17,620 bases of DNA from HGM04593 sp045647745 (GCA_045647745.1 JAZRMQ010000038.1:1-17620); one strand, 5' to 3'; numbered from the stretch's first letter, positions 1 to 8,515 are shown. Numbers and translations are program-made. The notes: generated from the sequence alone by a model not told the origin.

Positions 1-1288
1 GCTCCTCGGTGCGTACACCGCCGAATACCATACAGCCAAGTTCACCGTTACCCAGTGGCAATGCGTACTCCATCCAAGGGTAGCTTACACCTGCAGCCTC
101 GGCAGATGTTGTGTACCACAATGTATTGGGGTTCTTTGGCGAGAATGAAGCCACACCCTGAATCTCTGAAATCTCGTGGATGTATTCATCGGGATAGTCG
201 GCAACATCAACCTCGTCAAGGAAGAACTTGCTACCCTGGTCGCCAGTAACAGTTCCCGTATTCCACAATGCAAGGTAATTGCCACGCTTGTTCCACCATT
301 TGCTTGTGCCCTTAATCTTGATATATGATTCCGAACCATTAAAATTGAAAGAACCGTCAAATTCGGTACTATGTGTGCTTGATGTAACCGCAACCATAGC
401 TGCACGGGCAGCAGCCTCGTCACCTGTTATACCGAGAGCCTTTGAAAGACCTGTAGAGTAGTTATAAACCTTGTAAACATTCTTGCTTTGCTCTACAAAA
501 GCCCAAAGACCCTGATTGTCACGTGGGGTGTTTGTATTTGTAAGCAACAGATTGCCACCCTCAAGATATTCGGGGTTCAAGCTTACATAACCGCCGTGAC
601 CACCACAGATTGTGTAGAACTTTGTAGTCTCATCGAAATAGCTTACATACACGGTTGCGCCATCAATAGAAACAACGGCAATTTTACCGTCAATCTTTGT
701 AGCGGTAAAATGAGAAGGTTTCAAACTCTTTGATGTTTCAAATGTTGTGCCTACAGCATACTCCACGCCATCAAATGTAACAGCAACAGAGGTGCCGTCT
801 GCACCAAGAGCCTTTACTGTATAGGTTGTAGGTGCAACATAAATTGGCTCAAGAGCCCACTTTGCAGCAAGGTTAAAAGGAGCATCACAGAAAGGATAAT
901 AAGTACCACTGATATTTTGAACCTTAAAGTACTTTGTGCCATTCATAATGTAGTAGTAGCCATTGCCTGCATCTGTAAAAGCTAATTGGCTCTTCTTTGT
1001 CAAAGCATCGACGTTCCAACTCTGGCAATAGATGTAATAACCACTTCTGGTTTTCAGATAATAGTTACCACTAACCTCTTCAAAGCTAAAAATCTGCTCA
1101 TCACTGTCAGCTTTAGCAGCCAGATTTACACCACCCTCTGTACCACCAGAGTGCTCGTTGTGATTGGCGGCATTAAGATATAATTCTGTGCCAACATCTT
1201 TCAAACGATACTCTTTACTGGTGTCTATTTGTGCCATTGCACTCAAAACAAGGAACAACGACACAACAAACATTGTAATCTTTCTCAT
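1..1288 (-). CDS. Secreted GH95-type glycosidase, N-terminal 429 residues (runs off left edge)
   Basis: The minus-strand frame opens with ATG at 1288 and stays open to the window edge (429 codons plus one base). Residues 1-19 are a signal peptide ending AMA before Gln. Residues about 25-150 and 190-370 contain repeated Tyr/Trp-rich strand units (YRLKDVGTELYL, NGYYYIMNGTKYF, YIKIKGTSKWWNKRGNYLAL) that resemble two ricin-like beta-trefoil modules. From about residue 388 the sequence reads LWYTTSA, then PWMEYALPLGNGELGC and MVFGGV. This is the start of the N-terminal domain of glycoside hydrolase family 95 (alpha-L-fucosidase, alpha-L-galactosidase). The catalytic (alpha/alpha)6 domain lies outside the window, so activity cannot be judged. 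Known GH95 enzymes release terminal fucose or L-galactose from host or plant glycans. The gene has its own promoter and is the last unit on the minus strand here. GH95 assignment is fairly sure; the trefoil call is inference. Confidence 0.8.
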   Translation of the reverse strand, partial: MRKITMFVVSLFLVLSAMAQIDTSKEYRLKDVGTELYLNAANHNEHSGGTEGGVNLAAKADSDEQIFSFEEVSGNYYLKTRSGYYIYCQSWNVDALTKKSQLAFTDAGNGYYYIMNGTKYFKVQNISGTYYPFCDAPFNLAAKWALEPIYVAPTTYTVKALGADGTSVAVTFDGVEYAVGTTFETSKSLKPSHFTATKIDGKIAVVSIDGATVYVSYFDETTKFYTICGGHGGYVSLNPEYLEGGNLLLTNTNTPRDNQGLWAFVEQSKNVYKVYNYSTGLSKALGITGDEAAARAAMVAVTSSTHSTEFDGSFNFNGSESYIKIKGTSKWWNKRGNYLALWNTGTVTGDQGSKFFLDEVDVADYPDEYIHEISEIQGVASFSPKNPNTLWYTTSAEAAGVSYPWMEYALPLGNGELGCMVFGGVRTEE

Positions 1289-1375
1289 AAAGTTTGTTTT
1301 TTTTAGTTAGTATTAAGTTTTATTTTATGTACTCAAAAAACAGGCACACTCCTTGAAGCATACCATTTCAACGAA

Positions 1376-1407
1376 CAAAAATAAAACATACTATTTACAA
1401 AAGCAAA
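1376..1407 (-). promoter_or_regulatory. Bacteroidetes-type promoter for the GH95 gene
   Basis: On the minus strand a TTTG box (1404-1407) is followed after exactly 20 nt by TATTTTTG (1376-1383), an exact match to the Bacteroidetes consensus TTTG-N19-21-TAnnTTTG. Transcription would start near 1369, leaving a leader of about 80 nt before the ATG at 1288. The promoter lies just beyond the terminator of the upstream fprA unit, so GH95 is an independent transcription unit. Confidence 0.65.
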
Positions 1408-1434
1408 TAAAAGTTTAGTTATTATAATATTATA

Positions 1435-1470
1435 GCAAAAACAGGCTTATCCAATGAGACAAGCCTGTTC
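1435..1470 (-). terminator. Rho-independent terminator after fprA
   Basis: A 9-bp perfect stem (arms AACAGGCTT at 1440-1448 and AAGCCTGTT at 1461-1469, 12-nt loop) is followed on the minus strand by a run of five T. It lies 25 nt past the fprA stop and closes the long minus-strand run coming from the right. Confidence 0.8.
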
Positions 1471-1494
1471 TATTTTGACATTTGACAAAATCTT

Positions 1495-2652
1495 TCAGGC
1501 AAGCAGCGCCGATGCCAGCTGCTCCATTGCCGGCAGGTCACTATCCTTCATTCGTGAGCGGATTGTAACCATTGGTTCAACAATTTCTATGTTCTTCATT
1601 CCCTCAAGCATCGCACGCATAACACGCCCTGCTGTTGGCGCCCACGAGCCATTTTCAACAATCGCCACCTTGCGGTTCTGATAGTTTTTAATCTTTAGGT
1701 GGTGCAGAAAATCGTGCATCGGCGGGAACACATCGGCATCGTAAGATGCTGCACACACCACAAGATGACTATAGCGGAAGGCATCTTCAACAGCCTCGGC
1801 AATATCACAGCGGGAGAGGTCGGCAACAACAACCTTTGGTGCACCTTTTTCGCGCAGAATATCGGCAAGACGATTGGCTGCGACAGCCGTTCCGCCGTGG
1901 ATTGAGGCGTAAGCCACAAGAACGCCCTCATTCTCGGGCTCATATTTGCTCCAAATATCATACAAGCCGATGTGGTGACTAAGATTTTCGAAAAGTACCG
2001 GGCCGTGCAACGGGCAGATTGTCTTTATATCGAGCGTTGCAGCCTTTTTAAGCAGCGTCTGCACCTGTGCGCCATATTTTCCGCAGATGTTTATATAGTA
2101 ACGACGCGCCTCGCAATCCCAAGCGCTCTCGTTGCACAAAGCGCCGAATTTACCAAAAGCATCGGCCGAAAAGAGAACTTTCTCGCTCTGCTCATACGAC
2201 ACCATCACCTCGGGCCAATGCACCATCGGCGCAACAAAAAACTGTAAAGTGTGGTTGCCAAGCGAGAGTGTATCACCCTCTTTTACTGCAATCGTACGCC
2301 CTTCAAAATCGGCACTGGCAAAAAATTGCGGCATCATCTGCACAGCCTTGGCTGTCGCCACAACTTTTGTTTGAGGATAGCGGTCAAGCACCTCGTGAAT
2401 GAGCGCTGCGTGATCGGGCTCAAGATGCTGCACAACAAGATAATCGGGAGTGCGACCGGCGAGCACAGCCTCAACGTTTGCCCACCACTCTGCGCCCTTG
2501 CGCGCATCAACGGTGTCCATAATTGCCACCTTTTCATCGAGGATTATATAGGAATTATACGACATTCCATCGGGGACAATATACTGGCTCTCAAAGAGGT
2601 CTATATCAAGGTCGTCGACGCCTACGTATTTAATTGACGATGTTATCTCCAT
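1495..2652 (-). CDS. fprA: FprA-type flavodiiron protein (O2/NO reductase)
   Basis: 385 aa, the usual length for a two-domain flavodiiron protein, cytoplasmic. Residues about 1-240 are a metallo-beta-lactamase-like domain with a complete set of di-iron ligands: H76-x-E78-x-D80-H81 (HLEPDH), H145, D164 and H216. Residues about 245-385 are a flavodoxin-like domain; YASIHGGTAVAA (248-259) is the phosphate-binding loop for FMN. The family reduces O2 to water and/or NO to N2O, protecting anaerobes from oxygen and nitrosative stress. There is no C-terminal rubredoxin or flavin-reductase extension, so it needs a separate electron donor (rubredoxin in known systems). It starts 23 nt after lemA without a visible promoter, so it is probably the last gene of the lemA operon; a strong terminator follows. 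Substrate preference cannot be read from the sequence. Confidence 0.95.
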   Translation of the reverse strand: MEITSSIKYVGVDDLDIDLFESQYIVPDGMSYNSYIILDEKVAIMDTVDARKGAEWWANVEAVLAGRTPDYLVVQHLEPDHAALIHEVLDRYPQTKVVATAKAVQMMPQFFASADFEGRTIAVKEGDTLSLGNHTLQFFVAPMVHWPEVMVSYEQSEKVLFSADAFGKFGALCNESAWDCEARRYYINICGKYGAQVQTLLKKAATLDIKTICPLHGPVLFENLSHHIGLYDIWSKYEPENEGVLVAYASIHGGTAVAANRLADILREKGAPKVVVADLSRCDIAEAVEDAFRYSHLVVCAASYDADVFPPMHDFLHHLKIKNYQNRKVAIVENGSWAPTAGRVMRAMLEGMKNIEIVEPMVTIRSRMKDSDLPAMEQLASALLA

Positions 2653-2675
2653 AGGATTACATTTAAAATTCTACA

Positions 2676-3257
2676 TCAGAACTGCACAACAGGAGCTTTG
2701 TCTGCGCCCTCTTGCGCCTCAAAATAGGGATGTTTTTCAAAGCCGAATATGCCGGCAAGCAAATTCTTTGGGAACTTGCGTATAGATGTATTATACTTTT
2801 TAGCAGCCTCGTTGAAATTACGACGTTCAACGCTGATGCGGTTCTCGGTGCCCTCGAGCTGTGCCTGCAACTCCAAGAAATTACTGTTGGCCTTGAGGTC
2901 GGGATAACTCTCTGTGATAGCCAACAAACGGCCAAGAGCTGCACCAACCTCGCCTTGTGCTTTTTGATATTCTTGTAGTTTTTCGGGAGTGATATTCTCG
3001 GCATCCACAGTAACCTGTGTCGCACGAGAGCGCGCAGCAACCACAGCATCAAGAGTCTCTTTCTCGTGTGCGGCATACCCCTTAACAGTGTTCACAAGGT
3101 TAGGAATGAGGTCGACACGGCGTTGATACTGGTTCTCGACATTGCTCCAAGCTGTGGCAACAGCCTCATCGGCCGCAACAAGCCCGTTATAACCGGTTAT
3201 AGCCCAAATAGCGACTAAACCCAACACCGCCAAAATGATAATTGTAGACTTTTTCAT
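2676..3257 (-). CDS. lemA: LemA family membrane-anchored protein
   Basis: 193 aa, normal for LemA. A single N-terminal membrane helix (about residues 5-22) precedes the conserved YNGLVAADEAV segment (23-33), then a helical domain with the family signature QRRVDLIPNLVNTVKGYAAHE (about 45-65). The rest is mainly helical and ends in a conserved hydrophobic stretch (PYFEAQEGADKAPVVQF). The topology is a short N-terminus in the cytoplasm and a large soluble helical bundle outside the inner membrane. The biochemical function of LemA is not settled. It lies 30 nt downstream of a TPM-domain gene, the partner it is commonly paired with in many bacteria, so the two probably act together at the cell envelope. 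Identity of the family is secure; role is not. Confidence 0.93.
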   Translation of the reverse strand: MKKSTIIILAVLGLVAIWAITGYNGLVAADEAVATAWSNVENQYQRRVDLIPNLVNTVKGYAAHEKETLDAVVAARSRATQVTVDAENITPEKLQEYQKAQGEVGAALGRLLAITESYPDLKANSNFLELQAQLEGTENRISVERRNFNEAAKKYNTSIRKFPKNLLAGIFGFEKHPYFEAQEGADKAPVVQF

Positions 3258-3287
3258 CGTATCAAAAATTGTTTGTTAATAATTACA

Positions 3288-4178
3288 TTAAAAACGGCTG
3301 CCGGCTCCGCCTCCGCCAAAGCTGCCACCGCCAAAACTGCCGCCAAAGCCGCCACCACGACCAAAGCCGCCGCCAATAATCACGCCACCACCGCGCGAAC
3401 GATGGTTACTATTATCATCGGCATACTCTTTGCGCGAAAATATATGGCCACAATCGGGGCAACGATAGGTATTCTCACGCACCAGATAACCATCATAGCG
3501 ATTCACTATGCGCGATCCAACCCTCTGCACATTATGTTTTTTACAATTCGGGCATCGGCCACCATACCAAACGGCAAAAATAATGACAACCAAACCGCCA
3601 AATATCATCGTCAGGAATATCGCCAACGCAATAAAATCCTCGTCACCCTCTTCCTCGCCGATATTTTCCATAGAACCATCAAGATGCCCACAAACAGCAC
3701 GAATACCATTGAGCATACCAAGGTCCCAATCGTTTTTCTTAAAATGCTCTACCATATATTTTTGCTGTATGCGTTTGCATATAGCATCGGGCAGCACCCC
3801 TTCGAGGCCGTATCCCGTGGCAAACTGCACACAACGTTCCTCGGTTGACAAGAGAATTACCAAGCCATTATCGCGTCCCTTCTCGCCAACCCCATTCTCG
3901 GCACCAAGGCGATAGGCAAAATCGAAGCAGTCACCACCTTCTATACCCGAGAGAACAGCCACAACAACCTGTATACCAGTTTTCTCTTCAAGAGCATATA
4001 GCATTTTGTCTATCTCGGCAACACTCTCTGATGAGAGGATATTATCGGGGTTGCTCACATAGCGTGTGCGATCTTGAAGATGCACCATAGGCACCTCTTC
4101 AACCTTGTATTCCCTCGCCACAGCTTGCGAAAGTGGCACAAGGAGCAAAGACAACAGTATAAAAACTTTTCTCATCAT
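3288..4178 (-). CDS. TPM-domain (YgcG-like) membrane protein with zinc ribbon and Gly-rich tail
   Basis: 296 aa. Residues 1-21 are a signal peptide (cut after AVA). Residues about 40-165 form a TPM domain, recognisable from VSNPDNILSSESVAEIDKML, the GIQVVVAVLSG strand, NGLVILLS and the GYGLEGVLPD motif. An acidic stretch (174-181) leads to a membrane helix at about 183-204. After it come two cysteine pairs (C209/C212 and C240/C243), which would form a zinc ribbon. Residues 263-296 are almost pure Gly/Phe/Ser with GGGFGRGGGFGG-type repeats, as often seen at the end of these proteins. The order is periplasmic TPM domain, membrane helix, cytoplasmic zinc ribbon and tail. TPM proteins have been linked to phosphatase activity or membrane-complex assembly, so no reaction is assigned. 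Starts can be 4178 or 4175 (tandem ATG). It begins 4 nt after the GH123 stop and precedes lemA. Confidence 0.9.
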   Translation of the reverse strand: MMRKVFILLSLLLVPLSQAVAREYKVEEVPMVHLQDRTRYVSNPDNILSSESVAEIDKMLYALEEKTGIQVVVAVLSGIEGGDCFDFAYRLGAENGVGEKGRDNGLVILLSTEERCVQFATGYGLEGVLPDAICKRIQQKYMVEHFKKNDWDLGMLNGIRAVCGHLDGSMENIGEEEGDEDFIALAIFLTMIFGGLVVIIFAVWYGGRCPNCKKHNVQRVGSRIVNRYDGYLVRENTYRCPDCGHIFSRKEYADDNSNHRSRGGGVIIGGGFGRGGGFGGSFGGGSFGGGGAGSRF

Positions 4179-4182
4179 TTAA

Positions 4183-5838
4183 TCACATTTCATTCAAGCC
4201 TGCGCGGAAGCCGTTTACGATAGCTTCGCTATTGGTTGAAATCTTTTTTATATCTACACTGCGCAGCAGCATCTCGAGCTCTGCCACGCGAGCGTTGTTG
4301 TTGGCAGCCTTTGCCTCGGATAGCAAAATTTTATACTTCTCGAACTGTTGAATACCCTGCACAAGGCGTTCCCAACGTATTGAGCTGACGCTGAAAGGAT
4401 ATATAACATACGTGTCGCCGGCCGGCCACGCGGTGAAGCGTGAATCGGTCTCGGGAGTAATTGTCCAGCTATTATATGCCCAACGCAAATAGCCATCGAG
4501 CCCCTTTGCAAGAGCCTCAAGAGCTATAAACTCGGCATCGGCCGGAGCCGAGAATGTAAAAAGATTGGGATATTCGGCACTGCAACAGGTGTAGTAGGTT
4601 GATACTTTGCCCTGTGCTCTGCGTGTAGCCAAAAGTTCCGGGGTATATGCACCATAAGCAAAGACATCGAGGCAATAGTCATATATCTCGGGCTCAATCT
4701 CGGGGTGATAATTGCCGGCCATTGATATTTTCATTCCCGGAGCATACTCCTTAATGACCTTGATTGCAGCCTGCATCTGTTGCAAACTGCGCTCGTCCAT
4801 AGAGATAAAGGTTTTATCGAACCAACCCTTCTCTTTCAAATGAGCCGAGAAGGCGCTCAACATACCACCCCAAAATTGGGTGTAAGCCTCATCGCCGGGT
4901 GCGCAGTTCATATATTTATGCGAATGAGTAGCTTGGTCATAATAGCGGAACGACAATTTCCACGGTATCATTGAGAAACAAGTTATCTCCTTGTCAATGC
5001 CACACTCCATCATAAACTCCACCCAACGGTCGAAAATGGTAAAATCGTACCACCACGTGCCGTCGACTTTTTTCACCCAAGTGACCATAGAGCCAAAAGG
5101 GTCGTATGTCTGGCCGTCCCAAGGGCGATCGATGAGCGTTGCTGTAATTGCCTTTTGACCTGCTGAAGCCAGCTTTAACATATAGGGGCGCAACGCCTTA
5201 AAATGCTCATCACTCCAAAGCTCTACATTATGCACGCGTGCAATAGAGTATGGGTTCTGCCAGAGGTCGAGGTGAAAAGCCCACCCCTTTGGAGAGGGAA
5301 GTGTGTGGTCAAGCACCTGAACGGTGTACTTATATTTTGTCTTTTTGCCATTGCATACAAGCTCGACTGCACCCTTATAAGTGCCGGACTTTGCCTCTTG
5401 TGGCACCTGCACTGTCAGCCACAGGCCACGACAGGCGTTTGCATCAATAATGGTTGGGGAGGCATCGGTTATACGGTCGGCAACAGGCACCTCGCCGTAA
5501 GCATCAACCTCGTGACGACCACAACCGGTGAATTTATCAGTGAGAACAGGCTGCACAAAGCCGCCAATAACATTCGCCGCCGGGATAATGCTCTTACCAC
5601 ATTTCAAGTCGCTGAATTTGTATTCAACAGAGCACCCCTTTGCACCCGCAGCAACAACAAGCTGCAGGTTCACGCGCTCACCGCGCCACGCTGCCACGTG
5701 GTTCACAGCAGTGTCGCCGGCAACCATTTCACAAGCCATCGGATAGCGCACGTCGGTGCTGCCCCAACGAGCTTTTATCTGCGAAAAAGCGCCCAAGCTC
5801 ATTGTCATTGCAATAACAGCTAATATAATTCTCTTCAT
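4183..5838 (-). CDS. GH123 family glycoside hydrolase (beta-N-acetylgalactosaminidase-like), secreted
   Basis: 551 aa. Residues 1-19 are a signal peptide without a lipobox, predicting a periplasmic enzyme. Residues about 25-180 are a beta-sandwich N-terminal domain (WRGERVNLQLVV, SGTYKGAVELV). Residues about 185-550 are a (beta/alpha)8 barrel of the GH123/DUF4091 type, with AFHLDLWQNPYSIARV, the D348-E349 pair in FISMDERSLQQM, and GLDGYLRWAYNSW. In characterised GH123 enzymes an adjacent Asp-Glu pair supports substrate-assisted catalysis; D348/E349 sits in the matching place. Those enzymes remove beta-linked GalNAc, for example from glycosphingolipid glycans. The gene starts 10 nt after a lipoprotein gene and 4 nt before the TPM gene, and is co-directional with a TonB-dependent receptor, suggesting it trims an imported glycan in the periplasm. 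Family is confident, exact substrate is not. Confidence 0.88.
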   Translation of the reverse strand: MKRIILAVIAMTMSLGAFSQIKARWGSTDVRYPMACEMVAGDTAVNHVAAWRGERVNLQLVVAAGAKGCSVEYKFSDLKCGKSIIPAANVIGGFVQPVLTDKFTGCGRHEVDAYGEVPVADRITDASPTIIDANACRGLWLTVQVPQEAKSGTYKGAVELVCNGKKTKYKYTVQVLDHTLPSPKGWAFHLDLWQNPYSIARVHNVELWSDEHFKALRPYMLKLASAGQKAITATLIDRPWDGQTYDPFGSMVTWVKKVDGTWWYDFTIFDRWVEFMMECGIDKEITCFSMIPWKLSFRYYDQATHSHKYMNCAPGDEAYTQFWGGMLSAFSAHLKEKGWFDKTFISMDERSLQQMQAAIKVIKEYAPGMKISMAGNYHPEIEPEIYDYCLDVFAYGAYTPELLATRRAQGKVSTYYTCCSAEYPNLFTFSAPADAEFIALEALAKGLDGYLRWAYNSWTITPETDSRFTAWPAGDTYVIYPFSVSSIRWERLVQGIQQFEKYKILLSEAKAANNNARVAELEMLLRSVDIKKISTNSEAIVNGFRAGLNEM

Positions 5839-5848
5839 AATTGCGTTT

Positions 5849-6316
5849 TTATTCTTTTCTGTAACAAATGCCTTTAAAAGAAAAATCCTTGCCGGCCAGA
5901 GATTCTTTTGGAGAATTATCGTCCATCTTTGCCGTTAGAAGAAGCTCATCACCCTCTATCACACCTTTCAGTATGGCAAAGCGATAGATTGTATCGGGCT
6001 TTGCTTTGCGGTTCACATAAGGGTCAATATCTGTTGCCAAAAAACTTAAAATCTCACCATTTCTCTGACTGGGCACCCCTTTGACGGTTATATCAATCCT
6101 CACCGGCATACCTTTTGCAAATCTCACATTGTCGAAAAAAACCTCAACGGTAGAATCGGATGTTTCTGTAACCGAAATTCCCGCTCTTTCAGTGAATTCA
6201 CCAACGGTGAGATTGCCATAGAACACCCCCTCGGCATCAGCAGGAAAGGTGGTGCTATTATCCACACACGACAATAGAGAAAAAGCAACAAACAATAATA
6301 ATACTATCTTCTTCAT
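5849..6316 (-). CDS. Calycin-like lipoprotein of unknown function
   Basis: 155 aa. The N-terminus is a lipoprotein signal with a lipobox (LLSC, lipidated Cys17). The mature part is rich in alternating beta strands (GVFYGNLTVGEF, STVEVFFDNVRF, VRIDITVKGVP, DELLLTAKM, FSFKGICYRKE), which resembles the calycin-like beta-barrel fold of Bacteroidetes lipoproteins. That is a pattern judgement, not a proven match. Only one acidic residue follows the Cys closely, so the surface-export signal of Bacteroidetes lipoproteins is weak or absent; it may face the periplasm. It lies 6 nt after the TonB-dependent receptor and 10 nt before the GH123 gene, so it is probably co-translated with both and may bind the same ligand or glycan. 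No SusD features (TPR helices, about 500 aa) are present. Confidence 0.75.
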   Translation of the reverse strand: MKKIVLLLFVAFSLLSCVDNSTTFPADAEGVFYGNLTVGEFTERAGISVTETSDSTVEVFFDNVRFAKGMPVRIDITVKGVPSQRNGEILSFLATDIDPYVNRKAKPDTIYRFAILKGVIEGDELLLTAKMDDNSPKESLAGKDFSFKGICYRKE

Positions 6317-6322
6317 TTATTA

Positions 6323-8515
6323 TTAAAGGTTTACGTGAAACGATGCGCCAAAATGCAACGGCTTGCCCTGAGCAAAAAAGTCGTTACCTATTGAGCGAAA
6401 ATAAAAAGTGTTATATTTCTCATTCAGCAAATTCTTGCCCCACAACGACACTCCAAAATGACCTTTTTCCCACACGAGCGATGCCGAGAGCAGATTGTAG
6501 AAAGGTTGAGACAGCGCCTTTTCATTCTCCTCGGTCCAATATATGCGCCCCACTCCGCTCCAGCCAACATTTAACACAAAGATGTTTGCGAAGCTACGTG
6601 GCACAGGCAGGCGATAGGCTACATTAAGTGCCATTGTCTCACGCGGAGCGTATGGCAGGAATTTCCCGGCAAGGTCAATATCCCCTCTGTTGTATTCAAT
6701 AAACTTTGCGTGGGTGTAACCAAAATTGGCATCAAGCGTCACCGGCCCGATAAGGTAACGCGCACCAAGCTCGACACCGGTGCTAAAAGAACGTCCGGCA
6801 TTGGACATCATACGCCCCGTTCCCATCCCTTGAGGAAAGACCGTCAACTGTTGGTTGTAGCAATCAATGTAAAAGAGCGTTGCCGAGATATTGAGATTGC
6901 CACTCGCAAGAGGCGAGAGGTGCGTTCCAAGCTCATAGGTCCAATTTTCCTCGGGGTGATAGATTGTCGTCGAGGCGTCAACCCACTGCTCATTGCCAAT
7001 GAGCTCGCCGGCCATCTTTGTCTGAAGAATATCCGAGAAGAGTTGTGTATTAAAGCCACCAGCCTTGAAGCCTTTGCGCGCCGATGCGTAGACACAACCC
7101 CAGTCCCCGCCATACGAAACAGAGAGGCTTGGCAAAAACTCAATAGCATCGACAGCCTTTTGCCCCTTAAACTCAGAGTTAAGTTCCTCGTATTCAATAG
7201 CATCGTCATACACGCCATAAAAAATCGTCGAACGGCTATCGTAGCTCATTGAGGAGTATTCATAATCAACGCGCAAGCCGGCTTTAATATCAAAGCCACC
7301 CAACGACACGCCACCCTGCACAAACGCAGCAACGCCAAACGCAGGGATAACAAAGTCGTCGTAAATAGTAAAATTATCATCCCTCAGCACCAAACTATCG
7401 CCAAGCAGCTCACTAACGTTTTTTAATATCAAATTGTCAATGCCATACTGTTTAAAATGAACCGGAGCTGACATTCTGTTATGCTTAAAGAACCCAAACA
7501 GCCCACCCAGAAGATTAAACGCACCCAGATTTTCGGCCTTAAAAACAAACTCCTGTGTCAGAGAGTGCTCTTTTTGATACTGCCCCATCGAAAAGTAATC
7601 GAGCGGAAGAAAATCGTTGTCAAGATTCATTCTATCGTCGAGATATTGATAGCCGGTAGCCGACGAAAAGGTAAAATCATCAAAGTAGCGCTTTATCACA
7701 AGGCCGTCGGAGATGCTGAAACGTTTATAGGAACACTCGTCGTTATATGCAACCGGAGCCAATTCACCCGTAGCGGCGTTATAGCTGCCATAAGCCCAAC
7801 CGCCCTCATTCACATAACCGGCCGAGAGGGTATTATCAACACTCAAATTCCCACTCGGCAGCCATTGAGTGCGCAGACGCAGCGCCACATTGTCGCCACC
7901 GTCGCAATTCTTGCCAAGCTCATAATTTCTAAAATATCCGTCGCTGTGATTATACAATACACCTACCGTCCAACCGAACTTATCACCGCTCTTGGCATAA
8001 TGCGAAGCCTTTAGGCGCACACTGTTGGCCGTGCCATACTCCAAAGTAAGGCGCTTGCCCTGAAAATCGAGCGGCGACATTGTGTAGAGATTTATTGCTC
8101 CACCCGACGTGTTACGCCCAAAAAGCAAGCCCTGCGCTCCGCGCATCACCTGCACGCGGTCAATATCAAAAAGCTCAAAATCGTAACTGTTTTTGTTAAG
8201 CACCGGAACACCGTCAACGCTCATTCCAACCACCGGCTGGTCAATGCGCGAGCCAAAGCCACGCACATACATCGACGAGGTCATACGCGAACCATAATCG
8301 GGCTGATAGAAATTAGGAGCTAAAGCCGACAGCTCTTTTACCGACGTTATATGACGATTCTCTAAATCAACACGGCGGAGCGAGGTAGAAGAGTATGCAC
8401 CGGTCTTTTCATCGGAGATTTTTACCGACGATACAATATCTACTGACGGCAACACCGAATCGACAGGCTCAACCGGTGACAGCAATAGCACGAGTATGGA
8501 GAATAACAGGTTCAA
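6323..8515 (-). CDS. TonB-dependent outer-membrane receptor (non-SusC type), TTG start
   Basis: 730 aa. A hydrophobic leader (2-12) precedes a TonB-box-like stretch (VDIVSSVKI, 25-33). The plug domain (about 40-150) contains MYVRGFGSRIDQPVVGMSVDGVP and the hallmark MRGAQGLLFGRNTSGGAIN (124-142). The rest is a 22-strand-type barrel ending in the usual aromatic/hydrophobic strand (LHFGASFHVNL). It lacks the N-terminal carboxypeptidase-like domain and the ~1000-residue length of SusC proteins, resembling receptors for iron complexes, cofactors or small glycans. The first codon is TTG: an in-frame TGA lies three codons upstream (8522-8524) and the first ATG is at residue 78, inside the plug. The lipoprotein and GH123 genes follow 6 nt and 10 nt apart, hinting that the ligand may be an amino-sugar glycan. 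Receptor class is certain; ligand is inference. Confidence 0.93.
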   Translation of the reverse strand: MNLLFSILVLLLSPVEPVDSVLPSVDIVSSVKISDEKTGAYSSTSLRRVDLENRHITSVKELSALAPNFYQPDYGSRMTSSMYVRGFGSRIDQPVVGMSVDGVPVLNKNSYDFELFDIDRVQVMRGAQGLLFGRNTSGGAINLYTMSPLDFQGKRLTLEYGTANSVRLKASHYAKSGDKFGWTVGVLYNHSDGYFRNYELGKNCDGGDNVALRLRTQWLPSGNLSVDNTLSAGYVNEGGWAYGSYNAATGELAPVAYNDECSYKRFSISDGLVIKRYFDDFTFSSATGYQYLDDRMNLDNDFLPLDYFSMGQYQKEHSLTQEFVFKAENLGAFNLLGGLFGFFKHNRMSAPVHFKQYGIDNLILKNVSELLGDSLVLRDDNFTIYDDFVIPAFGVAAFVQGGVSLGGFDIKAGLRVDYEYSSMSYDSRSTIFYGVYDDAIEYEELNSEFKGQKAVDAIEFLPSLSVSYGGDWGCVYASARKGFKAGGFNTQLFSDILQTKMAGELIGNEQWVDASTTIYHPEENWTYELGTHLSPLASGNLNISATLFYIDCYNQQLTVFPQGMGTGRMMSNAGRSFSTGVELGARYLIGPVTLDANFGYTHAKFIEYNRGDIDLAGKFLPYAPRETMALNVAYRLPVPRSFANIFVLNVGWSGVGRIYWTEENEKALSQPFYNLLSASLVWEKGHFGVSLWGKNLLNEKYNTFYFRSIGNDFFAQGKPLHFGASFHVNL

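Noticed and set aside
3273..3848. 191-codon plus-strand frame opposite the TPM gene
   Set aside because: It is the complement of the Gly-rich tail and shows an Ala/Thr low-complexity translation; the minus-strand TPM protein is clearly real.
5203..5823. 206-codon plus-strand frame opposite the GH123 gene
   Set aside because: Complement of a well-supported coding gene, with no recognisable domain.
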